From Meloidogyne chitwoodi (Eukaryota > Nematoda > Chromadorea > Rhabditida > Meloidogynidae): a stretch of 64,000 nt of DNA. This document shows positions 24,497 through 34,731 of this stretch, one piece after another (within the stretch, counting starts at the first letter, position 1; every line of letters begins with the position of its first letter). The stretch covers positions 1 through 64,000 of the forward strand of contig JACZZP010000024.1 of assembly GCA_015183035.1 (NCBI GenBank). Direction: 5' to 3'. The notes beneath the pieces were generated by a model. The model did no database searches. It was given only the letters and a program-made list of their open reading frames with translations, and was not told where the DNA came from. Both the position numbers and the translations under genes were made by a program.

Positions 24497-25127
24497 TGTT
24501 ATGTCCGTATACTTGAAAAAGTATATGAGTGAATAAAAATGAACTATTAGGGGGTTGGATGGTGGCACAGTCGGTTGTGCTCTGGTTTGGGCTCATTCCA
24601 CGATGGTTCGATTCCATCTCCCATCCACACATTTTTCCGCAACACACGAATACAATAATGGTGCCACGACCCGCTCAGGCATAGCCTGAGAGGAGATCAG
24701 CGAACCTTCAAATGTTGCGATGATTTGACAAGCTTTCACTGTTGCGAAATGAGGAGAAGACCCTGTGGAAATGTCCTGAGCTGTGTGCGGGAATAAAATT
24801 AAGCCTGAGGTGTGATGGGCTAGAGAAAATGCATAAGACGCGAGAGGCGCGGCATAATTCCACGAAAAAGGGTTTGTTTCTGTGTGTGCTCTCCAAACTT
24901 TAGTTCAGTGATTGTTATAGAAGACAAGCAACAAGCGAGGACGCTTGATTTCATAAAGGTGAAAGGAGTGTTATGTCCGTATACTTGAAAAAGTATATGA
25001 GTGAATAAAAATGAACTATTAGAGGGTTGGATGGTGGCACAGTCGGTTGTGCTCTGGTTTGGGCTCATTCCACGATGGTTCGATTCCATCTCCCATCCAC
25101 ATTTTTCCGCAACATACGAACATAATA
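24497..25127 (+). mobile_element. Miniature LTR element (TRIM) with tRNA-like promoter in each LTR
   Basis: Two direct repeats, 24497-24657 (161 bp) and 24969-25127 (159 bp), enclose a 311-bp non-coding interior. A 5-bp target duplication GATTT flanks the element (24492-24496 and 25128-25132). The LTRs begin TGTTATG, and LTR2 ends CATAATA, nearly complementary to that start. Just after LTR1 is a primer-binding-like TGGTGCCACGACCCG (24659-24673), and just before LTR2 is a purine tract AAAGGTGAAAGGAG (24955-24968). Each LTR holds a perfect pol III box A, TGGCACAGTCGG (24563 and 25035), and box B, GGTTCGATTCC (24605 and 25077), with a T-arm-like GATGG/CCATC stem and a GGATGG/CCATCC acceptor-like pairing. 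There is no gag or pol, so it would depend on enzymes from another element. The minus-strand open frames across it are artefacts. Confidence 0.85.
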
Positions 25128-25249
25128 GATTTTCTATTTATAAGGGCATAAAAATTTTTTTGAAGAAAATTCTTTAAAAAAAACTTAGACTTTGAAAAAT
25201 AATAAATATTAGTAGAAAAAATAAAAATCTAAAATTAAATAAAATATTG

Positions 25250-25900
25250 ATAATAGATTGTGTTTTAATTTTAAATTAGTACTTTAATGCCTTTTTTAAA
25301 CACTCAAAGGAAAAGCCGATTTTACATAGCGTCAATATATATTTTTTATTTCTCTTTTGGAAATCAAACATCAAATAAAAGATAAGGGCATTTTATAAAT
25401 ACAAAATAGCAATTCAGAATCGGCCGTTTCAGAGTAGACAGCATAACTTTTTTTATTTTAAAGCATTTCAAACAGTTTTTATGTCATTTGAAAGAGTTTT
25501 AAAAGTGGATTCTTTTCACTGATTGGACCGATCAGAACAGTTTATTCTAAAAAAAGTTATATGGAAAAAATAAGAACATGGCGATTTTCCATATTTATGT
25601 ATAATGCCGTAATTCTTCTGAATGATCTGATTGGATCTGTTCAATTTATAAAAATAAATAGATTATTGAAAGCTTAATATCAACATAAGAATTGTTCAGA
25701 TTCTTTTAAGAAATAAAAAAGTTATGGCCAAAAATAAATGGTCACTCTAAAACTGCGACACTGAATCGATGTGCGCCATACACTTTTATGAAAGATTGTG
25801 TTTTAATTTTAAAAATGTATTTTAATCTTTTTTTTTAATTTTTTTAGGGAAAATTCGATTTAACACAGAGTCAATAATTACTTATGTCTTTATATTTTCT
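25250..25900. mobile_element. Inverted-repeat element flanked by a ~90-bp direct repeat
   Basis: The sequence around 25258-25350 (GATTGTGTTTTAATTTTAAA to GATTTTACATAGCGTCAATA) recurs at about 25793-25880 as a diverged direct repeat. Between them is a segment with imperfect inverted ends: TTCAGAATCGGCCGTTTCAG near 25411 and CTAAAACTGCGACACTGAATC near 25753. Similar end sequences recur near 61740-61800. There is no coding capacity. Confidence 0.5.
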
Positions 25901-25996
25901 TCTCGTCTAATATATTCTATCATTCCCAAATTTTTATTTAAAAAAAAAATTAATTTAAGAAATACTTAAATAAAATTAATTAAAAATTTAGAAAAA

Positions 25997-26974
25997 ATGA
26001 AAACTCCATATAATTTATTTATCCTATTTATTTTGACTTTTGTCTTCTATATTTGTAATGCTTCAAGTAATGAAAAATTTCCATGGAGAAAAGTATTTGG
26101 AGGATCGGGAGAAGAAGCACGAATAGCAGCCCTTGATTATCTGCTTAGTAAAATTAATTTTTTTATTTAATTTTAAATATTTTAATTCTTAAAGGACAAA
26201 ATGGACAAGGACCTTCAAACGCTAGTGAAAATAATTCTACTTTAAATAATCGTTCAATTCCTGGCCGTCGAAATCAAAATCAGGGTAATGTTCATAATCA
26301 TCAACAAAATATACTTCATCAACAAAACAATCAACGAGTATTAAATCAGGGAACTGGCAACCCGCCAGTTGATGGATATAATGGTAAATAGATTGTAATA
26401 TGCAATTATAAACTAGAAAAATAACATTCCCGCGTTGTCCTGTTTCGGAATTTTTAAAAACTATGCTCCTATAAAGCTGAATTTTCGTAGAGGAATTCTC
26501 CGATTATTTTGCTCAGAGAATAATTTTCCATAAAACAAATTAATTATTATTCTTTATCTTTTTTATTTTTCAGGACATAACCAAAATCATAGAATTAATT
26601 ATGATGATTTTCGAACTGATGGCCAAATTGTTCCTCGGCGACAACGGATTTATGTGCAAGGTTTTCTTTTTATTTTTACTTAATTTTTAGCATTATTAAA
26701 TTAATCCATGTTTAATTTAATAACCTTTTTTTGTTTTATTTTTTTATTATTTTTTAGGACAAGGTCACAATGCTCAACATAATCAGGTTCAGCCAGAACA
26801 TTCATTTCATGTTAGACAAGGTTTTTTCATTATTTAATAAATTTTAAATCCGTTTCGTTCATAATTAAGATAAATGTGTATTTAAATAATTAAAATATTT
26901 TTACAGAATCATTTCGTTATAAAGACTATAATGGATTTACAGATAATAGTGATGATGATATTGAAACTAACTAA
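25997..26974 (+). CDS. Small secreted N/Q/H-rich protein
   Basis: Five exons (25997-26147, 26195-26383, 26574-26660, 26758-26820, 26907-26974) join in phase to 185 residues. It opens with a clear signal peptide: hydrophobic residues 5-20 with likely cleavage after ICNA. A short conserved-looking segment FPWRKVFGGSGEEARIAALD follows, and then low-complexity sequence rich in Asn, Gln, His and Gly (QQN, HNH, NQNQG). It ends in an acidic tail, DNSDDDIETN. There are no cysteines after the signal region and no membrane segment, so it is likely secreted as a disordered protein. I do not recognise a family. An effector or cuticle/matrix role is possible but unproven. Introns are phase 1 throughout, with exon starts coding GQ or GH repeats, suggesting growth by exon duplication. 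A poly(A) signal AATAAA is at 26985. Confidence 0.72.
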
Positions 26975-27262
26975 ATCCTCATAAAATAAATATACTAATT
27001 TAACCGTAAAATTACATAAATGGATAGCCTGATATATAAATTATCTAAAAATTATTTTAAATATTCTTATTGTTAGTTGAATTAGCTCTAATTAAAGTTA
27101 AATTATCTTCATTTTTTATTAATTATAAAAGGATGTTTATTTATCTTAATGATTTATTACTCTATTATTAGAAATATTTTGTTAAATATATTATTTAAAT
27201 TTAGATTAGTATAAATTTTTTATTAATCTAATTTTTTATTAATTTTTTAAAGGTATTACTAC

Positions 27263-27388
27263 CATGGGTGTGCTTCGACTCGTATTCTCGTGTTTTTGGC
27301 CGTCTTATTTCGTGTCTCGTTCTCGTGTTTTTATTTCTATCTCGTAGTCTCGTTCTCGTTTTTTAAAATTCAATTCAGCACAGCCCTG
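27263..27388. mobile_element. hAT-like MITE with internal CTCGT repeats
   Basis: The ends CATGGGTGTGCT and AGCACAGCCCTG are imperfect inverted repeats, flanked by ATTACTAC and ATTACTAA (7 of 8 match), as expected for a hAT 8-bp duplication. The core is a degenerate repeat of TCTCGT and TTTCGTGT. It is only 126 bp long. Confidence 0.72.
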
Positions 27389-27811
27389 ATTACTAATAAA
27401 ATTATTAATACCTATATTATTCAGTATCCCCTCGTTAAACTTGTTTACTTAAATTAAAAGAAAACTATTTTATAACATATGACGTATTTTATTCAAAAAA
27501 TTTTGTTTTGAAAATTTAAAAGTTTACTTATAAATTTGTCATAAAAACTAAATTAAATAAAAAACATACACATAAACTTAGACACAAAGATGGCTGCGGC
27601 GATTTTTTAAAATAAGTATTTTAATTATATTTATTTTTAAATTTTAATTTATTTTTCCAAAAAATGTTTGGATACAATAATTTTATTCATTTAAATTTTT
27701 TTCAATTTTTTTCTTCCAATTTTTCTTTTTTAAAGCCAAATTGATTGTGGACGATATGGCTTAATAAACTAAAATATAATATTAATTTTAAAAAATATAT
27801 AAAATTAATTT

Positions 27812-30800
27812 TTAATAATTTACTGGTAATTGATTATCAATTGGAAAACTTGGAGAATAATAATAAATATTTCCTCCACCACCAATTTGTTCTGAATCTT
27901 CTCCATTCGAGGCAAATCCAGATGTTCCTTTTAATAATTCCATTGAGTCAAGACGACGTTTTCCAATTCGCATTAAATTTCGAAGATTGTTAGATTTACG
28001 TACTCGAAGCTTAAAAAATTAAAAAAATAATTTATTAAAATATTTCCTAATTTTTAATTAAATAAATTAATGAAAATTAAGTAAAAAACCTCATTTAATT
28101 CAGGTGCCCTTTTTGATGCCTAAAAATGTAATAAAATTTTAATTTTTAATTAAATAAAGCATAAGAATTATTGTAAATTAAATTATAATTTTTTAATTCT
28201 CTAATCTCTCTCAAAATTATGATTCCATCAAAATTTACGAAACATTTAAACATTTCAAGGAAATTGAGCTCTCAAATGGATACAGTAAAGTGGCTGGTTT
28301 GCCTATTTGAAGTTACATATAGGAAGGAAAGGAAAGAAGGAAAAGGCTAGAACGCCACTGTAAAAGTTTTTAATAATTTAAAAAATATTTTTGAAAAAGG
28401 TTTAATAGAAAATGATAGAAAAATATCTTAAATTTTTTTATTAAATAAATAATTTCAAAATAAAATTAATAAAAATTTTCATAATTTGATGTAATTAATT
28501 TAATTCAAAAGAAAGTACATTATTTATTAAATAAATATTTTTTATTTTATTTTTTCGAACATGCTAAAAAACATAATTGAGTAATATTAGAGGCGGTGTC
28601 TACAAAGTAATAATTTTTAATTAAAGTTCATCCACAAGTTTTAAAATTATTAAGAAATTTAATAAAAAAGGGCACCGACAAGCACTTTCTTAAACGCTCG
28701 CAACCACACTATGCCGTGAAAATTAACAAATAAATAGGCTTTCCATTTCAGTGAAATCTCATAAAATCAAAAAATATTCTTTTCAGTGAAAAATTAAAAT
28801 CTTTTAATTTTCCTTGAATTAAATAAAATTGAAAATTTTCGTTGAAATCATGTCAACAACAAGCATTATTGGTTTACTATTTAAATTAAACTTTATTGCT
28901 TTTCTTTTATTTTCTTCTTTGCAATTTATAGGTGGAATTATTCCTAATGTTTTACAACATTCTGGTAAGTTAATTTAAATTTAAGTTAAATATTTAATTA
29001 AATGTTTAATTTAAATTAATAATTTAATTTAATTTTAATTAATTTAAATATTTAATTTATTCTAATTTAAATTTAATTATTTTATTTAATATTTAATTTA
29101 AATTTAATTAGCTCAATTTCCAATAAATCATTCAACTGTTAATCTTGCAAAAAACAAAATTCCATCTTTCAAATTATTCTCTTCTGCAAGTTCATCAAAC
29201 AATAATAATCAAACTCGTTTGGCTGTTCAACATCGTAATAACCCTAATGAGGTTATTTCAACGAAGAATGCTGATAAGACAATTTTTGAAAAAAATGTTA
29301 CAGAACAAAATGTAAATTCAACTCAACATAATATTTTTGGAGAAAATAGTGTAACACAGAGTGAAAAAGATTTTGAATTGATCAAAAATGTTTTGCGGGA
29401 ATTAATCAAAACAAAAAATCCAAAAACAAAAATGACTGGAAAATATACAAAATTAATTGAAAATTTCGCTAGTATGATATTAAGTGATCCTCCGACTTTA
29501 ACAAATTTTGAAATAAATTCTCTTTTTGAAAAAAAAATTATTCAAAATGGAAGCAAAATAATTTTTAATTTGGCTGAGATTGACAACATTCTTGAAAATC
29601 ATAAAGAATTATTTGAAAGGGCAAATGCTCTTTCTGTTGAGAACGAAAAACTAAAAAAGTTTCGAATGGCAGGCAACAAAATGACCGACAATGAAATTGA
29701 CGAAAAATTGAAAAAATAATTTTTGATGAAACAAACAAAGAAAAATTGATGAAAGAAATTTTAAATGTTTTGGATATTCAAGGGACAGAATCTTTAATTG
29801 GAAAAATTCATTTAAAAAAATATTCTTCAAATGAGTGTATTTATTTCCTTAAAAGTCTCTTTCCAAATGACTATGATGTTGTGGGGAGTGAGATAACAAA
29901 GGGGGAAAGGACAATTAAATTAAAAATGATTAAAAATATTGAAATGATGATTGAATGTATTTTTTTTAAATTAATTTAAATTTATTTTTAAATTTTAGTT
30001 TTAATTTATTTTTAAATTTTAGTTTTAATTTATTTTTAAATTTTAGTTTTGGACAGCATTGAAAAGATACTTTTTGCTCTCAAGTACTAAACCTGATTTT
30101 TGGAATAAAAAAAGAAATGATGAGAAGATTGTGCTAATAACAATTAAAATTGAAAAATATTTTTTCTTAAATTTACATAAATTTTTATTGTAAAAATTAA
30201 CCGATAAAGCTTAGATTACTAATATTAATTTTTTTAACTATTAAAAAGTAATTATAAAATTAGCAATTGTAAAATTGCTTCCAAAAATAAAAAGACGCCA
30301 AATAGATTATTACAGTAGACTGTCATTTTCTTTATGTTTATACTCATAAAAAGTTTTAATTTAATATATTAAATACAATATTATTTTAAAAATGAAAAAT
30401 AAATAATAATTAAACTTTGTATAAACTTAAGCATTAAGATAGGTAATAACAGTCTAACGCTTTGTTATTTGTTTCTTCTATTATTTTTGGAAGCAATGTT
30501 TATTTAATTGCTAATTTTATATTTAATTTTTTTGTTAAGAAATTGGGTATTTATCTAAATATTTAAGTCAGAAATAATTTTAATTAATTAAATAAAATTT
30601 AAAAATAAATTTTATTTACTTGAAATTGTCCTTCTCCATTAAATGAGGGTATAGCAAATGCAGGTAAATGTATTTGTTGTTGTAAATTTGTTTTTGGTGT
30701 ATTTAAAGGACGTAGAGTGCCCAAATGTGTTAAACTTTTTAATTAAAATTAATTTAAAAAATTAATTAATTAATTAAATTTACCCAAGAAATTGTCTCAA

Positions 30801-30914
30801 TTCAGGCATTAATTCATTTAATTTTTGATAAGTATAGGCTGATTCAATAATTGAAAATAGGGCAAAAAATATAATAATTTTAGAAGTTGATTGGAAAGAA
30901 GATGACAAACGCAT
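27812..30914 (-). CDS. Neuropeptide precursor with an amidated peptide
   Basis: Four exons join in phase to 157 residues: 30784-30914, 30620-30734, 28090-28119 and 27812-28009. A signal peptide (hydrophobic IIIFFALFSII, likely cleaved near ESA) precedes a spacer region. Basic cleavage sites follow: ASKR, then RVRK, then SNNLRNLMRIGKRR. Cutting at the basic pairs, with Gly as amide donor, predicts a peptide ending NLMRI-amide. The C-terminal ~45 residues are acidic and Gly/Tyr-rich. Exon 3 is a 30-bp micro-exon. Intron 2 (28120-30619, 2.5 kb) contains a whole gene on the opposite strand. The 2.5-kb junction is inferred from phase 0 on both sides and from the need for a signal peptide; if wrong, these are two fragments. 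I do not recognise the exact peptide family. Confidence 0.62.
28850..30090 (+). CDS. Secreted protein nested in the neuropeptide gene intron; one frameshift
   Basis: Exon 1 (28850-28964) encodes a hydrophobic signal sequence (LNFIAFLLFSSLQFIGGIIP). Exon 2 (29112-29956) encodes a charged, Asn/Lys/Glu-rich helical protein. Exon 3 (30047-30090) adds FLDSIEKILFALKY and the stop. In exon 2 the frame beginning LAVQHRNNP stops at 29719 within an A-rich stretch. The next frame continues directly (KIIFDETNKEKLMKEILNVL) to the splice site at 29956, so a one-base indel near 29690-29710 separates two halves of one gene. With that corrected the protein is about 330 residues. There are no recognised domains. 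The last intron ends in three tandem 24-bp copies, each with a 3' splice site (AG at 29998, 30022 and 30046); only the third leads into an open frame. Function unknown; possibly a secreted parasitism protein. Confidence 0.6.
29975..30050 (+). repeat. Triplicated 24-bp splice-acceptor repeat
   Basis: Three tandem copies of a 24-bp unit containing TTTATTTTTAAATTTTAG, each ending in a usable AG. Using the first or second acceptor adds TTTTAATTTATTTTTAA, which puts an in-frame TAA into the message. Only the third preserves the C-terminus. Confidence 0.8.
30256..30289 (+). repeat. Dispersed hairpin element (copy 8), left of an inverted pair
   Basis: AGCAATT, loop GTAA, AATTGCT, then TCCAAAAATAAAA. 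It is paired in inverted orientation with the copy at 30482-30518. Related sequence extends inward from both (for example TAGACTGTCATT and AATAACAGTCTA), so here two hairpins form the ends of one ~265-bp foldback. Confidence 0.72.
30482..30518 (-). repeat. Dispersed hairpin element (copy 9), right of an inverted pair
   Basis: On the minus strand: AGCAAT, loop TAAATAAAC, ATTGCT, then TCCAAAAATAATAG. It mirrors the copy at 30256. Confidence 0.7.
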
Positions 30915-32242
30915 TTTTTATTTATTTTTATTTATTTAAATCTAAATAAAAATTAAAAAATAAATTAAAAAATAATAGGGCTTTTCAAAAACCGAAAACA
31001 AATTTTAAATTTAAAAATATTTTTAATATTACCCAATTTTATTATTTAAACTATTCCTAGGAAACACTCTCCCAAAAATGTTTTCTACCAAACATTACTT
31101 GACCTCTATTGCTATTTTAAATTAATAAAAATATTATTTTTTAGTAAAAATAATATTTTATTATTTAAAGCAAAAGATTTTTATTTTAAGAAATTTATTA
31201 ATTTAAATTCAAAATTTTTTTTTGTGTTTGCCTGCTGGTTTTGAACAATAAAAGGAATGGAATTTAAAATATGTACTACCCTACTAACAAATAAATCTAA
31301 AAAAAACATGAAGAGCAACATTTCGCTTCAATGAATTTTTAAAAATTAATATAGAATTGAGACTTTCTTTTATTAAAAAATTTGAAAATAGAAATTTTTT
31401 AAAATTAAATAAAAATCATATTAAATTAGAAAATACAGTATTTATTTTAAAAATTAATATAAAATTACTCTCTCAACGAAAAAATAATTTTTTCCCAAAA
31501 ATTAATGTAACAAAACATTAAATTAATTATTACTATATTTTAAAGGTTTAAAAAATAGTTAGAGGCCTAATTCAGAAGATTTAGTTTAAAGAATGATTAA
31601 AAAAATAAATTAAAATTATTAGGAAATTTTTTGAAAAAATTAGAGAATTTTAAACCTTTTTTTAAAATAAAATTAATAAATTTAAAAATATATATATATT
31701 TTATTAAAATAGAATAAACAATAAAAATAAACATTCCTATATATTTTTATTTATTTGAATTTTTAATTATTACTTCTCAATATAAAAAAACATAAAAAAT
31801 GAATCTTTTTTTTTATTTCTGTTTTAATTATTAAAAATTCCTAAGAATATAATAAATATATATTTTTGTTTCAAAATTAAAAAAAGCAAAATAATTTTTA
31901 AAATTATTTAGAACATATAAAATGTTTTTTAGAGAAAAAAATAAATTAATTTGAATTTAAAAGAATTTAAAGAATAAATAAAAGGAGATTCAATTTCAAA
32001 ACAAATAAATTTAAAAAAATAAATAAAAGTTTCCCCTTTTAAGTAAAACATTTTTTGATACAAATTATATTATATTTTTTTGTTTATTTTTTTTGGAGAA
32101 ATCAAAGTTTGTAGAACTAAAAATAAATAAATATAATAAATTAGTTAACTATATTTTTATTTAATCATATTTTGTAATTTTGTTTTTATTGTTATCATTT
32201 AAGAAACAGATAAAAAAGGAAAATGAAACTTTTGAATATTAT

Positions 32243-32280
32243 TTTTTTAGCTAAATAAAAATTTAAGCTTCCAAAAAAAT
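32243..32280 (+). repeat. Dispersed hairpin element (copy 10)
   Basis: TTTTTTAGCTAAATAAAAA then TTTAAGCTTCCAAAAAAAT. The tail contains AATTACTAAATTTAAAATAA. Confidence 0.65.
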
Positions 32281-32737
32281 TATAACTTCAGCAACAAATT
32301 CCGATGTTTAACAAAAAATTACTAAATTTAAAATAATAAAATTAGAATAAAATAAATATATTAAATAAATTAACTAAAAGACTATACAATCTTTTAATTA
32401 AATAATTAAAATAATAATTATTATAAAAGGAAAGGAAAATATTATAATTGGGCAGTCAAAAGTCTTACGGTTCTAGAGTATTTCAAATTATAATAATCCA
32501 TAGAAGAATCAGTGAAATTATTAAAATTAAAAAATTAATATTAAAATTGTTATATAACACTATTTTTATGTAACAGTTGTCATTAATTATCCTTCCTTTA
32601 CTAATATAAAAACCCAAAAGATTGGCCAGTCTTATTCAGTCCTTTACTAATAAAATAATCACTTTTTCCTATCCCCAAAACTTTTAACCAATTTATATTT
32701 AACTTTTGATAATAAATAAAGCGCTTGGAAAATACTT

Positions 32738-32797
32738 CTTCTTAATTGGGTAGGACACGTCCGACCTTCCCTTCGCGGGGGAGTGTCGGACCCAATG
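32738..32797. other. GC-rich stem-loop in AT-rich DNA
   Basis: ATTGGGT and GTCCGAC on the left pair with GTCGGACCCAAT on the right, around CTTCCCTTCGCGGGGGAG, whose halves also pair. Its G+C content contrasts sharply with several hundred flanking bases. There is no open frame. It could be the end of a mobile element or a structured RNA. Confidence 0.45.
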
Positions 32798-34289
32798 TCT
32801 AAATGAAACTCGCCCGTAATATATTAAAAATCTACTTTTAAAATATAAAAATTAATAAATTAATTTTTAAAAATAAATTTATTAATTAAAATATTAAAAG
32901 ATAACAAAATAAATTATTTATTAGCCTAATTTAAACAGAAGAGATATTTTCAAAAAGTAATTTAATTATTGGAATATATTACCAAATATATTTAATTTAA
33001 TTAATTTTATTTTTAAAAAAGCAAAAAATAAAAATAAAATTAATTTAATTAAATAAAATTAATAAAATAAAAAAGAATAAAATAATTTCTTTAAATAATA
33101 AAATTATTTTATTTTTCTTATGACGCCAAAAAATATTTAAAAATAAATAAAAATAAATATATAATTTCCGAGATTTTAACATTTTTTGTTTAATTTAAAA
33201 AAATATTTAAGCTTTTTGATTGGCTAATTTTCTCATAATAATATTAAAAAAAACCTTTAATTTAATTAAAAATGCCAATCGTGGGAAATAAAAATTAATA
33301 TTATTTTTTTAAATATTTTTTAAAAAAGCCAAAATGGTTGTAGGTATTTATTATTATTTAATTTAAATATATCACAGTTAATATTTAAATAATTTTGTAA
33401 TGTTGTGAGAGAATGTTTTAAAAAACGGTAAAAAACCTTATTTATTTTAAAAATGTGTGGGCAAAATTTTTATTTATTGCTTTTAATTTTTCACATAAAA
33501 AAATGTAAAAAATAAATTTGAAAAAAATTAAAAAATTGTAAAAATAATGAAAAATATATTTTTATATTTTTAAGCGTCATTATTAATTTTTAAATTATTT
33601 AAAATAGAACGTTTTTTTAATAAAATTTAAAAAAAAATAAATTAATTTAATTTGTTAAATATTAAATATATTTAGAAAAATAATTTTGTTAATTTTTGGA
33701 ATTTGTGAGAATTTTTTTTCACAAGATTTATTAAAAAAATTAAAATAAATTTGTATAAAAATAAGATCTAATTTATTTAAAAAATAAAAAATTAATTTTT
33801 TAAATAAATATTTATTTCTTTAAAATATTTATTCTATTTATATTACTTCAATTTAAATTTTAAAAATTAAATAAAAAAAGAAATAAATAAATAAATACAT
33901 ATTTGTAACAAATATATATATAATTAATTAAAAAAGCCTTATAATTATTATATATATTTAAATTATATTTATTTATAGCATTAAATACCAAAATTAGACA
34001 CAATTATTTTTCAAAAATAAAATAAATATAATTTATGCTTTTTGCAACATTCTCTCTTACATCAAAAATAAATATTTAACAAAAACCAAAAAATATTTTT
34101 ATTTTATTCTAAATTTGGAAACAAAAATTTTAAAGCAAAAAATTCTTTTATTTATTTTTTAATTAATTTTGTTTTCATTCTTTTTTGCCATCATATTAAT
34201 TGTTGACAATTCACTTCTCCATATATTAAAATTTAAACGAAGTTGCTTTATATCTAAATTAAATTATTAATTTAATTATTTTATTCAAA

Positions 34290-34625
34290 AGGTCCTTTTG
34301 GAAAGCTGGGCCATAATAACGCCATAAATCATAACAAATGAAAAATTAGGTAACTTTAAATGTTTTTTATACCATTGGATAGAGTAGAAAATTTGCTACA
34401 AAGTACCAAAAAATCAGAATTTCTGAAAAAAGTTATAGTCAAAAAAAAAAATAGAATTTTCTGATAACTTGTAGTTTTTTGACTATAATATTTTTTCTAT
34501 TTTTCTAAAAATTCTGATTTTTTAGTATTTTGTAGCAAATTTTCTGCTCTATCAAATGATATAATTAACAACTAAGAGTATTTAAGCATTTATTTATTAT
34601 AATTTCTGCGCTCAGTTAACCTCGC
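34290..34625. mobile_element. AT-rich foldback element
   Basis: The segment around 34365-34470 (containing AATTTGCTACAAAGTACCAA and AATCAGAATTT) is an imperfect inverted repeat of about 34475-34565 (AAATTCTGATTTTTTAGTAT and TTGTAGCAAATTTTCTGC). The outer ends contain GGGCCATAATAACGCC and TTAACCTCGCGCTC. There is no coding capacity. Confidence 0.6.
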
Positions 34626-34731
34626 GCTCAGATGAACCCAACCCAATTACTAATTTATTATTTAGAAAAATAAAATTGCTTAAAAATCTTCGAAAATTAA
34701 AAAAACAAAATTAAAATTTAATTAAATATAT

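Larger units (their letters stand above)
30915..34731. other. Large AT-rich intergenic region
   Basis: 3.8 kb with almost continuous A/T runs and no supportable gene on either strand. Contents I can name: a hairpin element at 32243-32280, a GC-rich stem-loop at 32738-32797, and a foldback at about 34290-34625. Confidence 0.6.

Noticed and set aside
24557..24628. Stand-alone tRNA gene
   Set aside because: The same tRNA-like sequence occurs in both LTRs of one element and the anticodon arm is poor, so it is better read as a promoter carried by the element.
24820..25089. Minus-strand gene across the miniature LTR element
   Set aside because: It runs through LTR2 and its tRNA-like segment; no signal, domain or splice structure supports it.
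29219..29979. Two separate small genes (29219-29719 and 29746-29979)
   Set aside because: The two frames abut at an A-rich stretch and together continue one exon between good splice sites, so one frameshifted gene is simpler.
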